A stretch of 64,000 bases of DNA, from positions 36,195,665 through 36,259,664 of the forward strand of contig CM044868.1 in NCBI GenBank assembly GCA_024500155.1. The letters run 5' to 3'. The notes under the pieces were generated by a model. That model had not been told where the DNA came from. It saw nothing but the letters and a program-made list of their open reading frames with translations, and did no database searches. The DNA is from Chenopodium formosanum (taxonomy: Eukaryota; Streptophyta; Magnoliopsida; Caryophyllales; Amaranthaceae). The number at the start of each line of letters is the position of its first letter. The first letter of the stretch is position 1. Made by a program: the position numbers and the translations under genes. Below, one piece after another: positions 57,272 to 64,000 of the stretch.

Positions 57272-59787
57272 TGATACAATATAACTTGTGACAAGGGAAT
57301 AAACGCGTCGTCAATTGTCTACCCCTAGATCAAATACAATTTATACAACCTAAACAAACCTAATACGAGTATAAGGCAAGCATAGGGGTCGAACCACAGG
57401 GAACGAATAAACACCACCAAATGTCATTGACAATTAAGCTAGTCTGGAATACGAGATAAATAAACTAAAGTCTAAAGATGCTAAAATAAGAAATAAAACT
57501 CTAAGAGAAATGGTTTAGGTATAGCATTCACTTGAACATAAACAAAGGCATAGAAATTGAATTAATTATGCAATAAACATGCTCGAATATCGAAGTAAAG
57601 GATCCAATCTAGCCGCCTTCCGGAGTCAATTGGCTTCTCCTAACATAGCTTCTATGTTTCCACATTAGAACCATATACTAGGAGGTATCATTAAAGAACA
57701 ATCGATAGTAATGAACCTTAACTAAGTCAACTTCTCTTCCTTGTTAGCAAAGATTCACCTTTAATCAACCAACAATGTGCACTTGCAAGAAGATCAAAGA
57801 ATATTAAGCATATAAAAACTTTAATCACAAATAAATCAATTCTAAACCTAGAACATGCTCAAGATCCAACTACACCATAACCATCCCCTTAATGGGGGAA
57901 TTACTCACTAATCATGATAACAACAAGATTAATCAACAAATAATCAAGAATCAACATGATTAACTAGCAATACCAACAACAAAAATAATAATCAAAAGAA
58001 AGCAAATAAAATAGAGGAGAGAGAGAGTTAGAGATTCTCATTGATTGAATGTGAAAATCTACAAACAAGATGATCAATCTTCTTCTTCAATATCCAAGCT
58101 CAACAATGGTGAAACACTCACTTTCTCTCTCTAAACTACTCTAATCCTAACCTAAACCTAGAGAGAGAAGCTCTCCTAAAAACTAATTAGAAAATAGAAT
58201 AAATGTTAATTGAATATTTCATGTTTATTCTAATTACCCCAAAATTGGGTATTTATACTAAGCTAGCCAAAATAAGAAAAATAAAAGAAGGAAAATAAGT
58301 AAAGAAAGAAAAGGAAAATAAAAAGAAAGAAAATAAAACTAAAGAAAGAAAATAAGAAAAGGGAAAGGAAAAGAAATAAAAATAAAAGAAAAAGGAAAAA
58401 TAAATCCCCAAAATCAAAACATCAGACGCCCCCCCCCCCCCCCCCCCCCAAAATCATTCCATTTTTTCTTAATTCGCTGCCCGTAACTTTCATCACCATT
58501 CATCAACTCCATCAATGGCTATCCTCGCTTCAACTTTCAATGTCAACCGTTCGATCTTATTAAACATCATGTGCGAAGCTCGTGAAATGGTTCGATCGAA
58601 CCATGGGTTGGTGTGGCCGAACTACGGGGTTGGTTCGGTCAAACCATGGGTGTGTTCGACCACACCTCTTCAATTTAGAAAACTTCGAAAATTTCTGATT
58701 GGCACTTTGACCAAACTCCTATACAGTTTGCTTTAACCCAAATGAACTTGAATTGCTCTGAATTTGGTTGATACTTGTGCGAATTGATGGGGTTGATTTA
58801 GGTTTGCGGTGGCCGGGAATTGCAAGGAAGAGGTGCGGTGAAGGGCTACTGCAATTAAGGGTGATTGGTGGTGATTGGAGACAGTAGTGGTGGCTGGAGA
58901 ATTAGATATGCGGGCTGCTCTGGTTTTGGTGGTGTTCCTGCGCAAAGGGTGGACGGAGGAGGTTAATTGGTATGAGTTTTGGTTGTTTGTGAATTGGTTG
59001 TAGGTGGTGCTGTTGTTGGTTTGTGGCTGGTGTGAGGGATGTTGTGGGATGGCTGAAGGTGAAGATGCGGGCTGGTGGTTGAGTGAGGGAGCAGAGGAAA
59101 GGTTGGTGGCTGCGGTTTGTGGCTGTTACTTTTGCTAGGTGGTTATAGCAGGGGAGCTTGGTGCTGCGGGGTTTGGTTGATTGTTGCAGTGGTGCAGTTG
59201 CGTGGGAGCTGGAGTGGTGAGTTATGTGTGGGTTTGGTTGATGTTGTTATTGCTGGAGCAGGGGGGTTCCGATTAGTGTGGTGGAGGTTAAGAAAGAGGT
59301 GGGTGAAGGATAGGAGGTGGGCAGCAGCCAGCAAAGTAAAGGCACACACTTTGTCTTGTCCCCGAATTCCGAACTCACTTGACATGAAACCCGGGACCCT
59401 AAACACAAAACCGAGGAGAAATCAAGACAAATAAAATGAAATAAATAAATTAGGAATAAATAAACTAAAAGAGAAATAACACTAAACTAATAAAAATTAA
59501 ATAAAACTATACAAGTAAATAAAATAAAATAAATAACAAAATAAACTTAAAACTAATAAAAACTATGAAAGTAACAAAGAAAGGAACGAAATAAAATAAA
59601 TTAAAAGCAAATAAAATACGAAAATAAACTAGAAACCAATTAAATAAAGAAATTAAAATAAAACATACTAAAACTAAGAAATAAACTAGAAACTATATTA
59701 AAAAGAAAACAAGAGAATAAAAGGGAAAATAAAAACGGAAATAACTCTAAAAATACTCCCTAAGAGTGACATAAATGTCACTCATCA
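57272..59787 (-). mobile_element. Athila-like LTR-type sequence, possible solo LTR
   Basis: Read on the minus strand it starts TGATGAGTGACATTTATGTC and ends with CCTGTGGTTCGACCCCTATG, ACTCGTATTAGG and finally TTGTATCA. These motifs are common in plant gypsy LTRs. TGAT...ATCA ends fit TG...CA. It includes a 22-base C run (58428-58449), purine-rich TAAA repeats on both sides and a G-rich 58.8-59.3 kb part. TTGATACA occurs just at or beyond both ends, but no clean 5-bp duplication is seen. The short open frames inside look accidental. Confidence 0.4.
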
Positions 59788-59879
59788 ACTTGATACATGA
59801 TGTCCACGTTATTTTTTAATCTAAATATGCAGAAATACAAGATATAAGATAGCACTAAGCAATGATGTTTTTTTTCCTA

Positions 59880-60194
59880 ATGTGCGAATAGATTGTGCAT
59901 CTCATATTGAACTCTGCAAATCTGACAATTTACTTGATCCTTTGGAATTGTTTCAAACATTTCCCAATGACCGTTTTGGGGACTAAGCCTTGGACAGATA
60001 TTCTCCGTTGCAGATATGAAATTCCAACATCGAACAATTTTGTTTTTAAATTCCTTACTCGTAAAAACTTTCGTAGCCTAAAAAGAAATAACCCAAATTA
60101 CCAAAATCAATTTGACTCAGGAATATTAAGCCTTCAATTCTATCCTGCACATACAACAACACTCCACGTAAAAAAATTCCAAGTGGTGTGAATT
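59880..60194 (+). other. Unrecognised coding-like remnant
   Basis: The window between the LTR-like sequence and repeat unit G has a 98-codon open frame (59895-60191). An overlapping frame reads CIDCASHIELCKSDNLLDPL, which has more natural composition. No family recognised and no start or splice context supports a gene. Confidence 0.2.
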
Positions 60195-60885
60195 TTATCT
60201 AGTGGGGTTTCATTCGGAGACTTATATCAATTTTATCTGTCGTTGCTTGCGTAGCCTAAGCTTTGAGTAATCGTCTCAATACTTGTCTCCTTTATGACAA
60301 ATAATGTTTTTTTTTTTTTTTTTTGAAATTGTGATAGGTATAGCGCGAATTGAACAAGGTAGGGTTGCCCCACACTTATTATTGGCTGAGGTAAGAATAT
60401 GTTTGAATTTCTCAAACATAGTAAACTACAAGATCAGTAGGGTGATTTACTTTCCGTGGCCTTTAGTTTGGTGTAGGCCTAATCACTTAACCGAGCGACA
60501 AAGCTGATTATCTTCCATGCCATTTAGATGTGGTCATAGTAACGTTAGCTTTGGGTTTAGTATCCCTTTTCCCGGAATTGGCTAAAAATTTTAACCACGA
60601 CCAAGTTCAACTGATTAATCTCACGACCGCCCCCGTTAACTGTCGTACGACAGTAAAATGAGTAGTTCGGTAACATCATATGCTTTAGCGGTAACTACAT
60701 AAGTGCCGCTTGGTAAGGGAAATGTAATCGTTTCATGCAGGGGTGAAAATGACTACAAAAAAGAAGTGTACCCCAAAGTTCTTACCCAGTCTACAGAGTC
60801 GCCTCACCTGAGCCCAAAGGCGTAGGGAAGGCCATGAAACAGCCCATCCGCTGATTTCTAGCATGTTACAGTAACGAGTGATGAA
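60195..60885 (+). repeat. Complex repeat, unit G (two joined pieces)
   Basis: Right-end sequence (TTCATTCGGAGACTTATATC ... CTACAAGATC, 60205-60436) is joined directly to left-end sequence (AGTAGGGTGATTTACTTTCC, CTAATCACTTAACCGAG, AATGACTACAAAAAAGAAG), ending near GATGAAGGTCCG. The order right-end then left-end is what a tandem junction with a small deletion would give. 60886-61266 shows nothing. Confidence 0.8.
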
Positions 60886-61266
60886 GGTCCGTGAATATAT
60901 ACTGTATTAAGGTCCCTTGTATATATAATTATCAATTATATTTATGTATTCAAAATATTTGTTAATAATCGATTTTATGTAACGTATTCCCTTAACGAAC
61001 TTTTTAACTAACAAGCTTTTAATGTTGAAATTATGATATCAGGGTTAGATCATTCACTACCATAATACACAGAAATTGAAAACCCATACTAATGTTGTGG
61101 AGGGTAACAAGGAAAAGTCTCCTCTTTTGGAATACATACAATAAACTCAGCTAACCATAACATGTGTCAATAGTTCTATAGTTTATTGTTTTCTAACAAT
61201 GTATTTCATTGATGGTCGATTGCACTCAACACTATAAGTACCAACGACAAAAATTAGTTACCAATT

Positions 61267-61342
61267 CGATTCACAATGTCAAAATTGAAACATATGGTGT
61301 TACAATTCACAATGTCGAAATTGAAACATATGGTGTTACAAT
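61267..61342. repeat. Two-copy 38-bp tandem duplication
   Basis: TTCACAATGTCAAAATTGAA ACATATGGTGTTACAA is followed directly by a second copy with one change. Confidence 0.85.
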
Positions 61343-61400
61343 CAAATAAGTATGTGTTTTAACAAAGAATGTCAGTTTTGTAAAAGATAGAAAGTTACAT

Positions 61401-61725
61401 AGGGGTGTATGGTATAAACATTGGAAATGAAACGGAAAGGATTCAATTAAGTAGCGGAAATGATTTAAATAAGTAGTGGAAAGGATAATGATGAATGTTA
61501 CCTTTATTATATGTTTGTTACCCTAGTGGAATGGAAACAATTTGACTAATTGAGTAAGGAAACTTATTTTATTTCCACTAGTTTGTCGAAGATAACAAAT
61601 TTAGGGATTTTGTTACCCTTAGGAGATAGTATTTGTTACTGTAAACCCATACCAAACAACAAGAAATAAAAACACTTAATTGAATCTGTTTCCTACACCT
61701 AAAATTACTTTACCAAACGGTCCCT
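61401..61725. mobile_element. MITE-like element, imperfect ends
   Basis: Left AGGGGTGTATGGTATAAAC and right GTTTACCAAACGGTCCCTT-type ends (TTACTTTACCAAACGGTCCC) are imperfect inverted repeats around a body with GGAAA/TTTCC words. This ACCAAACGGTCCC ending is common in plant TIR elements. No clear target duplication. From 61726 to 61939 nothing further. Confidence 0.35.
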
Positions 61726-61939
61726 TAAAAATGATGTGTTAAAATGTGTAATCATTTAAAACTCTCCAAAAAATTTTTATTACAGTAAAAAAATGTATGA
61801 TTTATTAGTTATAATGAATATAATATGAAAATTTAAAATTACATACAACAATAAAATAGATACTATTTCTACATTACTAACATAACATATTAATATAGTT
61901 ACATAAAATCATGCATCTTAACATATAATTCAATTTAAT

Positions 61940-62895
61940 TAGATTCATCTTCACCATCAGAGCTTGTTTCGTCATCATCGTCGGAGCACGTTTCATCATC
62001 ACTCCAATTGAAATCTATGGGAACTTTGATATCTTTTCCTAAACCTCATCCAGGCCATTTTATGATACCAACTGTAGTAACCCATGGTGTGAATCCACCA
62101 TGGAATAGCCCTTCCCCATTCCCTACATACACCATGCACTTTGCAAGATTCTTTTAGCATAATTTCATCCAAATGTGATGCATCACAGATTCATCCGAAA
62201 AGAAAGAGGCTATACCCTTGTAATCATTTGGTAATATATCATGTCTGTCGCATAATTGAAAGAATAATCCTTTTGGTTTGATTGATCCACCCCAGGAACC
62301 CAACTTCCTTATTTTTTTAATCTTCCTTTCACACCCACAATTACGGTAATCATCCATGGCGCGCTTCCACCAAGGAATAGCCCTTGCCCATTCCTTAAAT
62401 ACTACCATACACCTTGCAAGATCCTTTTGGCTTAATTTCTTCCATATATGGTGCATCATAGATTCATCCCAAACGAAGGGTGCTAAACCCTTAAATACTA
62501 TCATGTTTTTCGCATGATTGAGAGAATAATCCTTTTGGCTTGAGTGATGCACCCCACGGAGCCAACTTACTCATTTTTTTTATCCTCCTTTGACAACCAC
62601 TTTTTATTTCCTTCTTAATTTCCTTGTTAGTCTTTGAACATTCTTCCTATCAGGATATCAAATATTTTACATCATCATCGTGTAACAACTTTAGATAAAA
62701 AAAATGTATAAAAATAATAACACTTGTAATATAAAATGTGAGAATATATGGGACTACCTTTTCAAAATTTCTTTTCTTACGAACATGAAGATCACACTCT
62801 AGTAGTGAATCCTCTTCTACAAGTGGTCTCGTTCCTTTGTCTTTCTTACTCTCATCCGATTTAGAATCTTTTTCTTCATGATCACAACGATCCAT
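61940..62895 (-). pseudogene. F-box-like gene with tandem duplicated unit
   Basis: Exon 1 (62895-62758) starts MDRCDHEEKDSKSDESKKDK, is 46 codons long and ends at a GTAGTC donor. Exon 2 starts at 62646 after TGATAG. It has two copies, about 265 bp apart, of a unit reading SKLAPWGASLKPKGLFSQ ... F-x-DESMMHHIW then KLSQKDLARCMVVFKEWA. The latter resembles an F-box (L-x-KDL-x-RC-x-V-x-K-x-W), the Skp1-binding part of SCF ubiquitin ligases. Unit 1 has lost about ten bases after EKHD and so shifts frame. Unit 2 has a TAA in KLC-stop-KNLAKCMV and a further shift. The tail is Asp/Glu/Ser-rich and ends at about 61940. The next family member lies about 0.8 kb upstream at 63687. F-box identity is by resemblance only. 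Confidence 0.45.
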
Positions 62896-63686
62896 TCTTA
62901 CTAACCAATCCTAATATTATCTATATAAAATTGTGTTTGTATTCTAATACTGCATGGTATATATATATAGGGACATGGAGAAAGGAGATGGTTGGTTGAT
63001 ATGTACCGATCAGTATATATGTACCGGTTGATAAATATTTCACATATAAATATGATAGACAATTTTATGGTAACAAAATATTTTTAAATGATATCTGCAG
63101 TGGATACGCTGGTACTGGCAATAACACATATAGTAATAATATCATATTAATTGAATTCAAACATATGCTCGCTCAGATAAATTGTTTTCTTATTCTGGCC
63201 TGGATATTGATTTCCTTAGGATTTCATAACAAATATTGGATGATTGATAGGGCTTATTCTGGCCTGAATATTGATTTCCGTATGATTTCTTTGATCTTCG
63301 TTTTTTATTTATACAAGTATATTGTGTTTGTTATGATTCCATTTCCGATTTTAGCCATTATGTATTTTGACGAGTTGTAAATAATATACCTGAAAAATAT
63401 AATTGATACGTTTAATATTAACGTTAGTTGAATTTGTATCACGCGTAAAACTTAAAATAATCTAAGAAGTGTACTTTTAATAATGAAAATTAATATTAAT
63501 GTAAATAGTAATGCATCTGGGTATTGATTACATTGGAAAATTATATTGCCTTACATTATAAATTAAAAAAATTCATCTAATATGTTACTTAGAAGCGTAA
63601 CCAACAGGGCTAAATATCTTTAGCTTCTTCCTCCGGTGCTCTTCCTTCATGCATTCCTGCCAAGGCTATGTCTGACCTATAAAATA
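62896..63686. other. Intergenic with a short direct duplication
   Basis: TTATTCTGGCCTGGATATTG followed by ATTTCC and a near-identical copy about 66 bp on (63191 and 63256). A hydrophobic 71-codon frame across it (63165-63380) is AT-driven and not called. TA and TATATATG-rich sequence upstream of 62895 may hold the promoter of the F-box-like gene. Confidence 0.4.
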
Positions 63687-64000
63687 CTAATTTTGTCCAC
63701 CACTAGTGTCAACATAGTACTGCTTACCTAGATTGAAAACCTGTTTGTGACAGCTTGCTATCCACAAACATTTATCACAAAATTTCATTTCCTCAATGTT
63801 TTCATGAGGGACAGTGCATGTATTTGTTGGACGGGCACATATCTTTTCCAATTCACTCCAATCAATGTTCTCTTGCATACAAATTCTCTTACCAGCTTTG
63901 TAGAGCCATTTCTTATTTAAAGTCTGTATCTTCAAAATATCGAATATTCCCTTCACCCTTGGAAAAATTAGATCTTCGAATAGTTGCGGCCATTCCACTG
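63687..64000 (-). CDS. Unrecognised family (C-x2-C / T-x-GG), partial at edge
   Basis: An open frame enters from the right edge and ends at 63687. It reads EWPQLFEDLIFPRV, DILKIQTLNKKWLYKAGKRI, DWSELEKIC, then KFCDKCLWIASC and FNLGKQYYVDTSGGQN. It is the only uninterrupted member seen, but truncated by the window. The first 30 residues look F-box-like (inference). The C-x2-C...C spacing may bind metal or may be structural. Its true start lies outside, since copy A has an acidic leader before the Trp. Confidence 0.45.
   Translation of the reverse strand, partial: VEWPQLFEDLIFPRVKGIFDILKIQTLNKKWLYKAGKRICMQENIDWSELEKICARPTNTCTVPHENIEEMKFCDKCLWIASCHKQVFNLGKQYYVDTSGGQN

Noticed and set aside
59117..59434. 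105-codon Gly/Trp/Leu frame
   Set aside because: It lies in a G-rich non-coding part of an LTR-like sequence; composition explains it.
1..64000. CRISPR arrays, bacterial operons or phage genes
   Set aside because: Exon-intron structure, plant transposon classes and codon use exclude a prokaryotic origin; no spacer-repeat pattern found.

Overview
This is a repeat-rich, AT-rich stretch of a plant nuclear genome, most plausibly a eudicot. Genes are split into many short GT..AG exons and transposons of nearly every plant class are present. Large numbers of low-complexity tracts and siRNA-prone inverted repeats occur. Resemblance to chenopod genomes (spinach, beet, quinoa) is my inference and was not tested. 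No rRNA, tRNA or CRISPR was recognised, and no clearly intact host gene is complete in the window.

Layout. (1) Four broken copies of one multi-exon gene family lie at 545-3288 (-), 11041-31947 (-), 38285-40699 (+) and 42038-47115 (-). The fullest layout is: an acidic, exon-duplicated N-terminus; two AT-hook exons (absent from the + strand copy); a conserved domain of the kind found in plant Ulp1-family transposon-related proteins; an acidic linker; and a C-terminal Ulp1-like (SUMO-protease fold) region. The catalytic His position reads Arg in both copies that keep it, and the DCG site reads DSR in the one copy that keeps it. The + strand copy instead starts with a PB1-like segment (WHGGKL...YVGG) and stops before the Ulp1 region.
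(2) The second copy is split by a young 11.27-kb Ty3/gypsy element of the Tat/Retand type (12655-23925, coding on the minus strand). It has two 495-bp LTRs differing at five transitions, a 5-bp target duplication (AGCAT) and a tRNA-Asp-like primer site. It encodes gag, protease, reverse transcriptase, two RNase H domains and integrase. On its opposite strand, between the 3' LTR and integrase, is a separate spliced gene that reads through as 750 codons and carries a Transposase_28-like domain. gag-pol is one frame with three in-frame stops and one frameshift. The stop between protease and RT sits in a TMV-type readthrough context (TAG CAA TCA).
(3) 47.6-56.9 kb, plus scattered pieces at 3.9, 7.8-8.6, 9.5 and 60.2-60.9 kb, is a complex repeat of about 2.03 kb period in both orientations. 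A solo LTR sits at the same internal position in two oppositely oriented copies, so duplication followed the LTR insertion.
(4) Small DNA transposons with readable termini: a hAT-type element with 8-bp duplication (32751-33291), a Mutator-type element with 9-bp duplication (35366-36328), a PIF/Harbinger-type MITE with TAA duplication (4714-4926), Helitron termini (5.8-6.2, 24.1-24.6, 36.4 kb) and a 622-bp foldback (10095-10716).
(5) Three relatives of an unrecognised family with a conserved C-x2-C ... T-x-GG block occur at 6.7, 34.7 and 63.7 kb. Next to the last is a broken gene with two tandem F-box-like units (61.9-62.9 kb).

Nothing here reads as a working operon-like set. The window is a graveyard of a duplicated, probably transposon-related gene family that has repeatedly received insertions. 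The retroelement and its antisense gene are the youngest and best preserved coding material.
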